NCBI GenBank assembly: GCA_947565865.1
Contig: CANOHT010000015.1
Span: 1-64,000 of the forward strand
Reading direction: 5' to 3'
Origin: an uncultured Clostridia bacterium
Lineage (GTDB): Bacteria; Bacillota; Clostridia; Christensenellales; Aristaeellaceae
Length of the DNA: 64,000 nucleotides
Of this stretch, positions 55,869 through 64,000 are shown one piece after another. Under the pieces are notes generated by a model. It saw nothing but the letters and a program-made list of their open reading frames with translations. It was not told the origin of the DNA and did not search any database. The position numbers were made by a program, and so were the translations under genes. The first letter of the stretch is position 1. Every line of letters starts with the position of its first letter.

Positions 55869-57179
55869 ATGCGCCCATGCTTTCACTTTGCTCCTTCCGC
55901 CAACTGGATGAACGACCCAAACGGGCTCTGCCAGGTGGATGGCGTATATCATTTATATTATCAGTATAATCCTCATGGCCCGATATGGGGTGATATTCAT
56001 TGGGGCCATGCGGTTTCGCGGGATCTTGTACGCTGGGAGGAGCGGCCCGTCGCCCTGCATCCGGCGGCAGAGCGCGGCGAGATTCACTGTTTTTCCGGGG
56101 CCTGCTGCAAAGACGCTGCAGGCAGGCCGCACTTTTTCTACACCAGCGTAGGGCGACAGGAGGATGGCCGCGGCTGCGTGGATGGCGCGGAGCAATGGTT
56201 CGCGGAGGCAAAGGATGCTTCCATGGATCAGCTGATCCGGCGGGAAGGGGCGCTGACGGAGCGAAGCCATGGTGATATGAAGGTGCGGGAGTGGCGCGAT
56301 CCTTATGTGCTTCCTTGGCGGGGGCAGTACCTGATGGTGCTGGGCGGCTGCGTGGAGGGCCGCGGCAGCGTGCTGCTGTATACCTCCCCGGACATGCGAA
56401 GCTGGACGTACCACAGCATCCTCTGGCAGGGGGAGCAGGCGGATGATATTCCCTACGAATGCCCCAACCTGTTTCCCCTGGACGGCAAAATGGTGCTGAT
56501 GTATTCGCCCTGCGCGCCGGTGGAAGCCGTGGTCGGCGTACTGGATGAGCGGCTTCGCTTTCAGGCGGAAGGCAGGGAGGTGCTGGATCCCGGCGGAAGG
56601 AACGGCTTTTATGCGCCCCAGGTTTTCCGGGACGAGGCGGGGCGAACGATTCTCATGGGCTGGATGCCGGAGACGGATGGCGAGGAGGCCGCGAGGCGGC
56701 GGGGTCAAAGCGGTCAGATGAGCCTGCCGAGGCTTCTGTCCCTTCGGGAGGGCCGCGTTCATGCTGAACCGCTGCCGGAGGTGTGGGCGGCATTGAAGCC
56801 TACGACGGGGCCGGTGGGCCGTCATTTCGCGGTCAAGCTGGATGTCCGCCGTGATGCGCTGCCCTTGTCGCTGACCATATTGGCCAGCGGGGATGGCAGG
56901 GAAAAGACGGTGCTGACGCTGACGGAGGCGGGGCGGCTGACCCTCGGTCTCGGTCAGTCCAGTCTGAGCGGCGCACCGGACAAGTCGCCTATAGCCCGCG
57001 ATGTTTCCCTGGCGCGGGAGAATGAGCTGTTCCTCGCCGTGGACGGTACTTCCGTGGAATGCGCGGTCAACGGACAGTGGCTGTCCGGGCGGGCGTATCC
57101 CACACAGGCGGATGCCGGCGGCTTGGCCGTGGAAGGGGCGGGGCTGCTTCAGGCGAGAATGGGGGTTGCGCGTGAGTAA
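55869..57179 (+). CDS. GH32 glycoside hydrolase (sucrose/fructan hydrolase)
   Basis: Retaining beta-fructosidase of 436 residues. The five-blade propeller motifs are intact: ANWMNDPNG with nucleophile Asp16, WRDP (Asp144, transition-state stabiliser) and YECP (Glu197, acid/base). FSGA and GFYAPQ are also typical. The beta-sandwich C-terminus follows from about residue 300. No signal peptide is present, so it acts inside the cell on sucrose, sucrose phosphate or short fructans. No sugar transporter or regulator lies nearby. The ATG at 55869 is 8 nt from AGGAGG, while 55863 is only 2 nt away. Confidence 0.94.
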   Translation: MRPCFHFAPSANWMNDPNGLCQVDGVYHLYYQYNPHGPIWGDIHWGHAVSRDLVRWEERPVALHPAAERGEIHCFSGACCKDAAGRPHFFYTSVGRQEDGRGCVDGAEQWFAEAKDASMDQLIRREGALTERSHGDMKVREWRDPYVLPWRGQYLMVLGGCVEGRGSVLLYTSPDMRSWTYHSILWQGEQADDIPYECPNLFPLDGKMVLMYSPCAPVEAVVGVLDERLRFQAEGREVLDPGGRNGFYAPQVFRDEAGRTILMGWMPETDGEEAARRRGQSGQMSLPRLLSLREGRVHAEPLPEVWAALKPTTGPVGRHFAVKLDVRRDALPLSLTILASGDGREKTVLTLTEAGRLTLGLGQSSLSGAPDKSPIARDVSLARENELFLAVDGTSVECAVNGQWLSGRAYPTQADAGGLAVEGAGLLQARMGVARE

Positions 57180-58773
57180 TGTGATTCTCCTGGCGGCCGC
57201 CGTTATCCTCATGTGTTTGGCGCTTAGCAGGGTGTCCAGCCGCATTGGCGTTCCGGCGCTGATGGTGTTTATCGTGCTGGGAATGCTTTTCGGTTCGGAC
57301 GGGCTGTTCCGCATATCCTTTGACAATTACGGCGCGGCGGAGACCATCTGCTCTACGTCGCTGATCTTTATCATGTTCTATGGCGGCTTCGGCACCAGCT
57401 GGCGCAAGGCCCGGCCCGTGGCGGTGAAGTCTCTGCTGCTGTCCAGTCTGGGCGTGGTGGTGACAGCGCTGCTGACGGGAATCTTCTGCCGCCTGGTGCT
57501 GCGGATGTCCTGGCTGGAGGGTCTGCTGATCGGCTCGGTCATTGGCTCCACGGACGCGGCGTCCATGTTTGCCATCCTTCGCTCCAAGCATCTGAACCTC
57601 AAATACAATACGGCCTCCCTGCTGGAAATGGAGAGCGGCTCCAACGATCCCTTCGCGTATATGATGACTATCATCACCCTGTCGCTGATGAAGGGCGAGG
57701 GCGACGGCTTGAGCATGGTGGGCCAGATCATCGGCCAGCTGCTGTTCGGCATGACCGTGGGGGTGGTGGTGGCCCTGGGATGCGTGTGGCTGATGCGGCG
57801 AATCGACATGCGGGAGGGCGGCTTCGATACGGTGATGGTCTTCGGCGTGGCCCTGCTGGCTTATTCCGGCGCGGCGACGCTGGGGGGCAACGGGTATCTG
57901 GCAACCTATATCGCCGGCCTGATCCTGGGCAACAGCGCCATCCCGGGCAAGAAAACGCTGGTGCATTTCTTTGACGGCATGACGGGGCTCACGCAGATTA
58001 TGATCTTCTTTTTGCTGGGGCTGTTGTCCTTCCCGTCGCGGCTGCCGCAGGTGGCCCTGCCTGCTCTGGCCATCGCCCTGTTCCTGACCTTTGTGGCGCG
58101 TCCGGCAGCGGTATTGATGCTGATGTCGCCCTTCCGCAGTCCGATGAATCAGCAGCTTCTGGTCAGCTGGGCGGGTCTGCGCGGGGCGTCCTCCATCGTG
58201 TTCGCCATCATGGCGGTGGTGGATCCTGCCAACGTGGGTATGGACATCTTCCACATGGTCTTCTTTATTGTGCTGTTCTCCATCGCCATCCAAGGGACAC
58301 TACTGCCCTTCGCCGCCCGGAAGCTGGACATGATCGACGACAAGGAGGATGTCATGCGCACCTTCTCGGATTATTCCGAGGAGACGCCGGTGCAATTCCT
58401 GCAGCTGGCGATTGGGGAGAACCACCCCTGGGTAAACCGCTCCCTGCAGGAGATTGACATGCTGCCTGATGTTCGGGTGGCGCTGGTGATCCGCGGCGGC
58501 AGGCAGGTGAGTCCGCGCGGCGCCACGGTGCTGGAGCAGGATGACACGGTGGTGCTGTCCGGCCCGTCGCTGGAAGGCGACGCCTGGGGGACACTGACGG
58601 AGATTCCCATCATGGCGGATCATGAATGGGTGAACCTGCCCCTGCGGGAGGTATCCATGGCGCAGCATATGTCCGTCATTTTGGTGAAGCGGGACGCCGG
58701 GGCCATGATTCCGGATGGCGATACCGTGCTGCTGGCGGGCGACGTGCTGGTGGTCAATCATATGGACAGTTGA
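57172..58773 (+). CDS. K+/H+ (or Na+/H+) antiporter with two RCK_C domains
   Basis: CPA1-type cation/proton antiporter of 533 residues, NhaP2/CvrA-like. About 12-13 membrane segments cover residues 1-385, with the ion-site motif SNDPFAYMM in the middle and SWAGLRGASSIVFA near the end. Two TrkA_C/RCK_C domains follow: about 405-470 (VQFLQLAIGENHPWVNRSLQ) and about 475-533 (EIPIMADHEWVNLPLREVSM). The GTG start at 57172 overlaps the GH32 stop by 8 bp. Together with ktrB-ktrA earlier in the window it gives both K+ uptake and a likely K+ release path. Confidence 0.9.
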   Translation: MSNVILLAAAVILMCLALSRVSSRIGVPALMVFIVLGMLFGSDGLFRISFDNYGAAETICSTSLIFIMFYGGFGTSWRKARPVAVKSLLLSSLGVVVTALLTGIFCRLVLRMSWLEGLLIGSVIGSTDAASMFAILRSKHLNLKYNTASLLEMESGSNDPFAYMMTIITLSLMKGEGDGLSMVGQIIGQLLFGMTVGVVVALGCVWLMRRIDMREGGFDTVMVFGVALLAYSGAATLGGNGYLATYIAGLILGNSAIPGKKTLVHFFDGMTGLTQIMIFFLLGLLSFPSRLPQVALPALAIALFLTFVARPAAVLMLMSPFRSPMNQQLLVSWAGLRGASSIVFAIMAVVDPANVGMDIFHMVFFIVLFSIAIQGTLLPFAARKLDMIDDKEDVMRTFSDYSEETPVQFLQLAIGENHPWVNRSLQEIDMLPDVRVALVIRGGRQVSPRGATVLEQDDTVVLSGPSLEGDAWGTLTEIPIMADHEWVNLPLREVSMAQHMSVILVKRDAGAMIPDGDTVLLAGDVLVVNHMDS

Positions 58774-58805
58774 GCCGTTCCGAAGCATGGTTGAGTCAAC
58801 GCCCC

Positions 58806-58834
58806 TGTACAAAAGGGCAAAAATCATCTATAAT
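58806..58834 (+). promoter_or_regulatory. promoter of tldD-pmbA
   Basis: -35 TGTACA (58806-58811), 17-bp spacer and perfect -10 TATAAT (58829-58834). Similar -35 and spacing to the ktrB promoter. Confidence 0.7.
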
Positions 58835-58884
58835 AGAGCTAACCGTAAATAGGCGGTAATTTCCAGGAAAGGAAGATCACACCG

Positions 58885-60267
58885 ATGCTGGATCAGAATG
58901 TTGCGCGGGAAGTATTGGCCCGCGCTGTGAAAACCGGAGGCGACTTCGCCGAGATTTTCATGGAGGATCGGATGGATCACGTTATCGTGATGCGCTCCGG
59001 CCGCATTGAGACGGTCAATACGGGCCGTCTGTACGGCGCTGGTATCCGGGTGTTCAGCGGTACCAACGCGGTTTATGTCCATACCAACGATACCTCCCGG
59101 GAGGGCCTGATGGCCTGCGCGGAGCAGGCGGCGTCCGCCGTGAGCGGCGGCAAGGGCTGCGCTTTGGTGCCCTTCAAGGCTGTGAACTACGCTCGCCCGG
59201 AGGAAATCGCGCTGCTGCCCTCCGACGTCAAGGCGGCGGTGAAGGCCGAGAAGGTTCGGGCTGCCGAGGCTGCCGCCCGCAGGATTTCCAACGAGATTGT
59301 CCAGGTCAGCGTGACCTACAGCGACCATATCCAGGATGTGCTGATCTGCAACACCGAGGGCGTTTTCGCCACGGATCGCCGTGTGCGCACCCGGTTGTCC
59401 ACCGCCTGCGTGGCCTCCAACGGCACGGAGAATCAGACGGGCTTCGACGGCCCCGGCGCCTCCATGGGCTTCGAGGTGTTCGACAGCCGCATTGACCCGG
59501 AAAAGAGCGGCGAGATCGCGGCCCGTCAGGCGGTAACGATGCTGCACGCGCCGGTGTGCCCCGCGGGCGTGATGCCTGTGGTGATTGACAACGGCTTTGG
59601 TGGCGTGATTTTCCATGAGGCCTGCGGCCATAGCCTGGAGGCCACCAGCGTCGCCTTCGGCCTGAGCGAGTTCTGCGGCAAGCTGGGTCAGGTGGTGGCG
59701 TCTCCCATCGTTACCGCCATTGACGATGGCCTGCCCGTGGGCGAGTGGGGCTCTCTCCATGTGGACGACGAGGGCACGCCCACCACGCATCTGGTTCTCA
59801 TCAAGGACGGCGTATTGACCAACTACATGATCGACAAGCTGGGCGGACGGCGGATGAACATGGCGCCCACCGGCTCCGGCCGCCGGGAAAGTTACGCCTA
59901 CGCGCCCACCAGCCGGATGCGCAACACCTACATTGCCGCCGGCAAGGATGACGAGGCGGAGATGATCGCCACCATGGGCGACGGCCTGTACGCTAAGTCG
60001 ATGGGCGGCGGCTCGGTGAACCCCACCACGGGCGAGTTCAACTTCGCGGTGAACGAGGGCTACCTGGTCAAGGACGGCAAGATTGCTCACCCTGTGCGCG
60101 GCGCGTCCCTGATTGGCAAGGGCTCCGAGGTATTGATGAAGATTGACCGTGTGGGCCGCGATATGCAGCAGGCCCAGGGCATGTGCGGCTCTGCCAGCGG
60201 CAGCGTGCCGACCAATGTGGGTCAGCCGATGATCCGTGTCAGCAGCCTGACGGTGGGCGGAAGGTAA
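58885..60267 (+). CDS. tldD: TldD metalloprotease subunit
   Basis: Zinc-binding half of the TldD/TldE(PmbA) peptidase that trims unfolded peptides and matures some modified peptides such as microcin B17. The 460-residue protein has the HEACGHSLEA motif (His244, Glu245, His249), NTGRLYGAGIRVF near the start and late GSGRRESYAYAP and MGGGSVNPTTG motifs. The ATG at 58885 follows AGGAAAGGAAG. The partner pmbA begins 10 bp after the stop. Confidence 0.95.
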   Translation: MLDQNVAREVLARAVKTGGDFAEIFMEDRMDHVIVMRSGRIETVNTGRLYGAGIRVFSGTNAVYVHTNDTSREGLMACAEQAASAVSGGKGCALVPFKAVNYARPEEIALLPSDVKAAVKAEKVRAAEAAARRISNEIVQVSVTYSDHIQDVLICNTEGVFATDRRVRTRLSTACVASNGTENQTGFDGPGASMGFEVFDSRIDPEKSGEIAARQAVTMLHAPVCPAGVMPVVIDNGFGGVIFHEACGHSLEATSVAFGLSEFCGKLGQVVASPIVTAIDDGLPVGEWGSLHVDDEGTPTTHLVLIKDGVLTNYMIDKLGGRRMNMAPTGSGRRESYAYAPTSRMRNTYIAAGKDDEAEMIATMGDGLYAKSMGGGSVNPTTGEFNFAVNEGYLVKDGKIAHPVRGASLIGKGSEVLMKIDRVGRDMQQAQGMCGSASGSVPTNVGQPMIRVSSLTVGGR

Positions 60268-60277
60268 GGTGATTGAG

Positions 60278-61624
60278 ATGGATATGAATCTGTTTATGGA
60301 TCGGCTGCTGAAGGCGGCCGTGGAAAAGGGGATCAGCGAGGCCGAGGTATACTGCGAGGAGGCGGACTCCTTCCGGGCCAAGGCCATGGAAGGTGCCATC
60401 CAGGACTATCAGGTTTCCTCCTCCAGCGGTCTGAGCCTGCGCGGCACGGTGAACGGCAAGATGGGCTATGCATCCACCCAGGCCTATGATGACGCGGCCA
60501 TTGAGCAGCTGATTGAGGGCGTGAAGGAATCCGCGGCTCTGACAGAAGCGGAGGAACAGGACGAAATCTTCGCGGGCGAGAAGGAGTACCCGGTTCTGCC
60601 CAAGACCGAAAGCGACATCGACGGCGTTTCCGCTGACCGCAAGCTGGAAGCCTGCCTTAACATTGAAAAGGCGGCCCTGGCGGCAGACAAGCGCATCTGG
60701 AAGATGCAGGGCACCATGCTGGCCACAGCCACGAGCAAGACCTATCTGCGCAACACCCACGGCCTGAACCTGAGCAACGAGAGCCGCTACTGCATGGCCT
60801 ATGCCCTTGCCGTCGCCAAGGATGGGGAATCCACAGGCGTGGGCTTCGGCTTGGACATTGGCGGTAATTTCGCGGACATCGACCCTGAAAAGATTGGTCG
60901 GAAGGCCTCGGCGGAAGCCGTCAGTCAGCTGCACGGCAGGAGCGTTCCCGCCGGGGAGTACCGCGTGGTTGTCCGCAACGATGCCATGTGCGACCTGCTG
61001 GCCACCTTCAGCAGCATTTTCTCCGCCGAGAATGCCCAGCAGAACCTGTCCTTGCTGGGCGGCAAGGAGGGCACGGCCATTGCCTCTGAGGCGGTGACCA
61101 TCATGGATGATCCGCTGCTGCCTGGCGGTCTGGCGACTTCTGCCTTCGACGCCGAGGGCAGCGCGTGCCGCACCAAGGCCGTGGTGGACAAGGGCGTGCT
61201 GACCACACTCCTGCATAGCCGCAAAACGGCCCGTAAGCAGGGTGTACAGTCCACCGGCAACGCCAACCGGGCCCGTTATACCTCCACGGTGCATGTGGCG
61301 CCCACGAATTTCTTTTTCAAGCCTGGCGATAAGGATATGAGTGCGCTGATGGCGGATATGGGCGACGGCCTGGTGATTACCGAGCTGGGCGGCCTCCACT
61401 CCGGCGCGAACCCTGCCAGCGGCGACTTCTCCCTGATTGCCAAGGGCTACACCGTCAAGGGCGGCCAGCGGGAGCAGACGGTGGAGCAGATCACCGTTGC
61501 CGGCAACTTCTACCAGGTGCTCAAGCAGATCAAGGCCGTGGGCAGCGATCTGGTTTTCCCCGGCAGCAGTGTGGGCAGTCCCTCGGTGGACGTCGGCACG
61601 CTGACGGTGTCCGGCGGACAGTAA
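60278..61624 (+). CDS. pmbA: TldE/PmbA metalloprotease subunit
   Basis: Non-zinc partner of TldD, 448 residues. Like other PmbA proteins it lacks the HExxxH motif and shows the related core SVPAGEYRVVVRNDAMCDLLATF, and the conserved late GDGLVITELGGLHSGANPASGDF. The ATG at 60278 has AAGGTG 6 nt upstream; a GTG at 60269 is too close to the tldD stop. No precursor peptide gene for a modified natural product is visible next to it, so a housekeeping role is likelier. Confidence 0.94.
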   Translation: MDMNLFMDRLLKAAVEKGISEAEVYCEEADSFRAKAMEGAIQDYQVSSSSGLSLRGTVNGKMGYASTQAYDDAAIEQLIEGVKESAALTEAEEQDEIFAGEKEYPVLPKTESDIDGVSADRKLEACLNIEKAALAADKRIWKMQGTMLATATSKTYLRNTHGLNLSNESRYCMAYALAVAKDGESTGVGFGLDIGGNFADIDPEKIGRKASAEAVSQLHGRSVPAGEYRVVVRNDAMCDLLATFSSIFSAENAQQNLSLLGGKEGTAIASEAVTIMDDPLLPGGLATSAFDAEGSACRTKAVVDKGVLTTLLHSRKTARKQGVQSTGNANRARYTSTVHVAPTNFFFKPGDKDMSALMADMGDGLVITELGGLHSGANPASGDFSLIAKGYTVKGGQREQTVEQITVAGNFYQVLKQIKAVGSDLVFPGSSVGSPSVDVGTLTVSGGQ

Positions 61625-61640
61625 TATACTGCCAAGGCGG

Positions 61641-61671
61641 CGTCAAAAAAGTGGCTTCGGCCACTTTTTTG
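61641..61671 (+). terminator. tldD-pmbA terminator (GTGGC palindrome family copy)
   Basis: CGTCAAAAAAGTGGC / GCCACTTTTTTGAG arms around TTCG, 17 bp after pmbA. Arms and loop are identical to the rpsT terminator. Confidence 0.92.
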
Positions 61672-62564
61672 AGTTGTGCAGCCCTCACTGGTCGAGGAGC
61701 CAGCCGTTCTCCCGGTCGGTCGGCCTTATAAGATGGGTTTTTACCCCAAACAGGGAACAGCCGCGCCGCCAAAGGCGCAACTGTTGCCTCCAGAACAGAC
61801 AGCCACCGCCCTGTCAAAGGGCAAACCCTTCCACAATTCCAACGGTACCAGTCCCATGTGCAACCGGGTCTACCGAGACAGACCAGACGAAATACTTGTT
61901 GCTGAAGTACACTTGCCGTCTCCAAATGAAGTAGAACCACCGCCTCTACGAGGCGATATTAGCTGGTAGTCGCCTATGTCTGCACACAACACGCTATGCC
62001 ACGGGGGTTGGGGGAACGAAGTACCGCGCCGCCAGTGGCGGATGAAGCGGAACGCAGTTCCAATGAGGCACAGAGCGGGGACAGCGCCAGCGTTCCCGCG
62101 ACATTGCCGAATTGTGGATGGCTACGGTGCATGTTGAATTTAGCCGCCCCCAATCCTCTTTGGTCCTTTCTCCGAGGAGAAAGGACAACCAAACATGCTT
62201 CCCAGCCCTACCAAAGGCGCAACTGTTTAGAAAAAAACTCGAAAACCATCAGAAAAAGGCTTCGCCCCGTTTTAACGTCCCAAAGTGGCTCGATGATTTT
62301 CGAGCACAGTCAAAGTGGACGCGCCCCCTCCGACGCCTCCTGGAATTTGTCGGTGGCCTGTGAGGGGGCCGCCTGAAAGTCACCGCTGTTTTCCTTTCAC
62401 GCGCAAGTATCTCAGCCGAAGGGGCCTTGCCCAAACGCGGCACAGGAGTCGAGAGAGGCGAAGTCCCTTCGCGGGGTGTTGGGGGCGAAGCCCCCAACCG
62501 GGAGTCCAGAAGGCAGAGCCCTCAGGCATCTCCCTTTTGTCCATACATGAAGGAGGATAAGAAG
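61672..62564. other. 893-bp spacer without a supported gene
   Basis: The only ORFs above 90 codons (for example 61676-61969 and 61996-62376, plus) lack a ribosome binding site and any domain. A 17-bp perfect direct repeat (CCAAAGGCGCAACTGTT) occurs at 61769 and 62211. A perfect palindrome with 11-bp arms (GTCCTTTCTCC, centre GA) lies at 62163-62186. A hairpin with GTTGGGGGC/GCCCCCAAC arms lies at 62478-62498. CAAAGTGG fragments of the palindrome family appear near 62282 and 62311. Confidence 0.5.
62163..62186. repeat. perfect 24-bp palindrome
   Basis: GTCCTTTCTCC and GGAGAAAGGAC flank a two-base centre. Spacer location with no gene within 300 bp. Perfect symmetry this long suits a protein-binding site or a remnant of a mobile element end. 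Confidence 0.75.
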
Positions 62565-62876
62565 ATGAAGCCATACGGCAAGCTGGTACGGGATCGCATT
62601 CCTGAATTGATTCGTCAGGGCGGGGGAACCCCTGTGACCGAAACCATGGATGATGACCGCTACCTGGCGGAGCTGGATCGCAAGCTGAACGAGGAGGTCG
62701 CGGAATACCAGGAGAGCAAGGCTCTGGAGGAACTGGCGGATATCCTGGAGGTGGTGGAGGCCATCGCCGTCGCCCGGGGCGCCACGCTGGAGCAGCTGGC
62801 CCAGGTGAAGGCGGAGAAGAAGCGCGAGCGCGGCGGCTTTGCGGAGAAAATCTACCTGATCCGAAAGGAAGGTTAA
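62565..62876 (+). CDS. MazG-like nucleotide pyrophosphohydrolase (COG4997 type)
   Basis: All-helical NTP pyrophosphatase of 103 residues, related to phosphoribosyl-ATP pyrophosphohydrolase (HisE). It opens with YGKLVRDRIPELIRQ, the hallmark of the COG4997 group, and has the metal-binding pair KLNEEVAEY (EE) and EELADILEVVEAI (E..D). Likely a housecleaning enzyme for modified nucleotides. The ATG at 62565 follows AAGGAGGATAAG. Preceded by a long gene-free spacer; the sigma factor gene follows after about 100 bp. Confidence 0.9.
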   Translation: MKPYGKLVRDRIPELIRQGGGTPVTETMDDDRYLAELDRKLNEEVAEYQESKALEELADILEVVEAIAVARGATLEQLAQVKAEKKRERGGFAEKIYLIRKEG

Positions 62877-62977
62877 CCTGACAGCCGAAAATGAATTTTA
62901 CTCAACCTTTTCCTTGTCTCGCGCATCTGATGGATGTCATGACAGATGCCAAAGAACCATGGAAAGAGCGTGAGCCG

Positions 62978-63445
62978 ATGAACGAGCAGACTTACCTTGA
63001 CCTGATGCGCCAGGCGGAAGGCGTCCTGTATCATGTGGCCAGTACCCTTTTGCGGGACGAGGCCGACCGCAGGGACGCCATGCAGGAAACGGCCCTGCGC
63101 GCTTGGGAGAAGCGGCATACCCTGCGGGAGGAGCGGTGCTTTCAGACCTGGTGCGTGTACATCATGATGAATGTGTGCCACAGTATGTCCCGCAAGGGCA
63201 GGCAGACCGTCACCATGGAGCGGAAGCCGGAGCGACCCATCCGCTGCGAGGAGCCAGAGCTGCGCATGGTTCTGGATGGCCTGCCGGAAAAGCACCGCCT
63301 GCCGCTGGTGCTGTACTACCTGGAGGGCTTCTCCGTGGAGGAGATCGCCAGGGCCATGGGCGTTCCCGCGGGCACGGTCAAGTACCGGCTGCATCAGGCG
63401 AGAAAAGCACTGCGGATTGAATGGAACGAGGAAAAGACGGTGTGA
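62978..63445 (+). CDS. ECF-type RNA polymerase sigma factor
   Basis: Sigma-70 family protein of 155 residues. Region 2 is visible as EADRRDAMQETALRAWEKRHTLR with the following TWCVYIMMNVCHSM. Region 4 is LDGLPEKHRLPLVLYYLEGFSVEEIARAMGVPAG, the usual helix-turn-helix. It fits ECF sigma factors controlled by a membrane anti-sigma factor, and the next gene has the right layout. The ATG at 62978 is taken from length and domain boundaries. The ribosome site is weak (GGAAAG some distance upstream), and starts at 62939 or 62891 are possible. Confidence 0.88.
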   Translation: MNEQTYLDLMRQAEGVLYHVASTLLRDEADRRDAMQETALRAWEKRHTLREERCFQTWCVYIMMNVCHSMSRKGRQTVTMERKPERPIRCEEPELRMVLDGLPEKHRLPLVLYYLEGFSVEEIARAMGVPAGTVKYRLHQARKALRIEWNEEKTV

Positions 63446-63447
63446 CC

Positions 63448-64000
63448 ATGAAGGAAGCGGAACTGCGCTCCCGGCTGAGGGCCCTTTACCCGGATGCTCC
63501 GGCGGATACGCATCAGGCCTACATCATGGCGCTGGCCTCCTGTAAGAAGGAAAAGACCATGAGGCATAAGCGGGCACTCATTCCCCTGATCGCGCTGCTG
63601 CTGGCGCTTCTGGCGATTGCCACGGCCGTGGCGGTGAGCTATACCAGCGTTACCCAATGGAGAGATATGTCCAGGCAGGCTGTCCGGGAGCATGTGACCA
63701 CGCTGTACCAGGCCCATGCAAACGAATGGTTGATCCTGTCGATCAACGATTTTGTGTTTGACGGCCAAGACCATTGCGACGGCTGAAGGCACACCCTATC
63801 TCCTGGATGTGGAAGGCAGCCGGGGGGGATTTCCTGACAGGCTTCTTCTTCCCCGAAGCTTGGGATTCCAGGCCGCCGGAGCAGATAGAGGCGGAAGGTT
63901 TTGGCTTTGACGGCGTGCTGATGGACGAGGATGGAAATCCGCCGCCGGACGGCCAGGACATCAGCTGGGTGATGACCTTCCAGTTGCTCAAGCCACTGTG
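63448..64000 (+). pseudogene. anti-sigma-like membrane protein, apparently frameshifted, 3'-partial
   Basis: The first frame (63448-63786) gives an N-terminal cytoplasmic part with KEAELRSRLRALYPDAPADTH, then one membrane segment (ALIPLIALLLALLAIATAVAV). This is the layout of an anti-sigma factor, 2 bp after the sigma gene. The frame ends at TGA 63784-63786. Coding character continues in the next frame (about 63764-63826: KTIATAEGTPYLLDVEGS), then again one frame on after a run of seven G at 63822-63828 (GDFLTGFFFPEAWD onward) to the window end. Two single-base insertions would explain this. Real decay or assembly error cannot be separated here. Confidence 0.65.

Noticed and set aside
61676..61969. 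97-codon ORF after pmbA
   Set aside because: No ribosome binding site, no recognised domain, and it begins inside the terminator region.
1..64000. CRISPR array, tRNA, rRNA or insertion sequence
   Set aside because: No regularly spaced repeats, cloverleaf sequences, rRNA blocks or transposase motifs were found on either strand.

Overview
The window looks like chromosomal DNA of a spore-forming, GC-rich member of the Clostridia. The evidence for sporulation is a SpoIIE phosphatase, two small acid-soluble spore proteins and a YhcN/YlaJ-type spore lipoprotein. Strong AGGAGG ribosome binding sites, TTGACA/TATAAT-type promoters, CsoR copper control and an A-type RNase P RNA agree with a Gram-positive of the Firmicutes type. 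I see no rRNA, tRNA, insertion sequence, phage or CRISPR array. I cannot name the genus from sequence alone.

Layout. 1-1.3 kb: a small ORF at the edge, a gene-poor stretch, then a promoter and lysine riboswitch. 1.3-4.1 kb: lysine/diaminopimelate genes asd-dapA-dapB. 4.1-5.6 kb: THF riboswitch, folate ECF S component and endonuclease III. 5.6-7.3 kb: CAT-like acetyltransferase and an SDR. 7.5-10.5 kb: csoR-copA with the CsoR palindrome inside the promoter. 10.7-16 kb: spoIIE, K+ uptake ktrB-ktrA and an Est30-like esterase. 16-20.5 kb: nucleotidyltransferase, UMF1-like MFS, MarR regulator and pfkA. 20.8-25.7 kb: a spore/cell-wall block of two SASPs, a spore lipoprotein and three M15B (VanY-like) proteins, the middle one a tandem of two domains lacking zinc ligands. 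26-31 kb: OFA-type MFS, small nucleotidyltransferase, hsp20 with CtsR-like repeats, ftsH and a DUF308 protein. 31-36 kb: traX, MetH activation protein, metH and metA. 36-43 kb: an unknown membrane protein, the nadD-yqeK fusion and rsfS, then on the minus strand yicC-gmk-rpoZ-coaBC and a cut-down GH31-like gene. 43-48 kb: rnpB, polysaccharide deacetylase, sugar acetyltransferase, metallo-beta-lactamase lipoprotein, tadA, a DJ-1 protein and DUF6440. 48-52 kb (minus): hisH-hisF-hisC and purA. 52-61.6 kb: rpsT, two secreted proteins, GH32, a K+/H+ antiporter and tldD-pmbA. 61.6-64 kb: a roughly 900-bp gene-free spacer, a COG4997 pyrophosphatase, an ECF sigma factor and an apparently frameshifted partner gene.

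Most of the content is housekeeping. The less ordinary parts are the inactive-looking tandem VanY protein inside the spore cluster, a family of short palindromes with a shared GTGGC/GCCAC or GCGGC/GCCGC stem in many spacers, a GH31-like protein that appears to have lost its catalytic barrel, several gene fusions, and several gene-free structured spacers. No clearly new multi-gene defence or mobile system was found.
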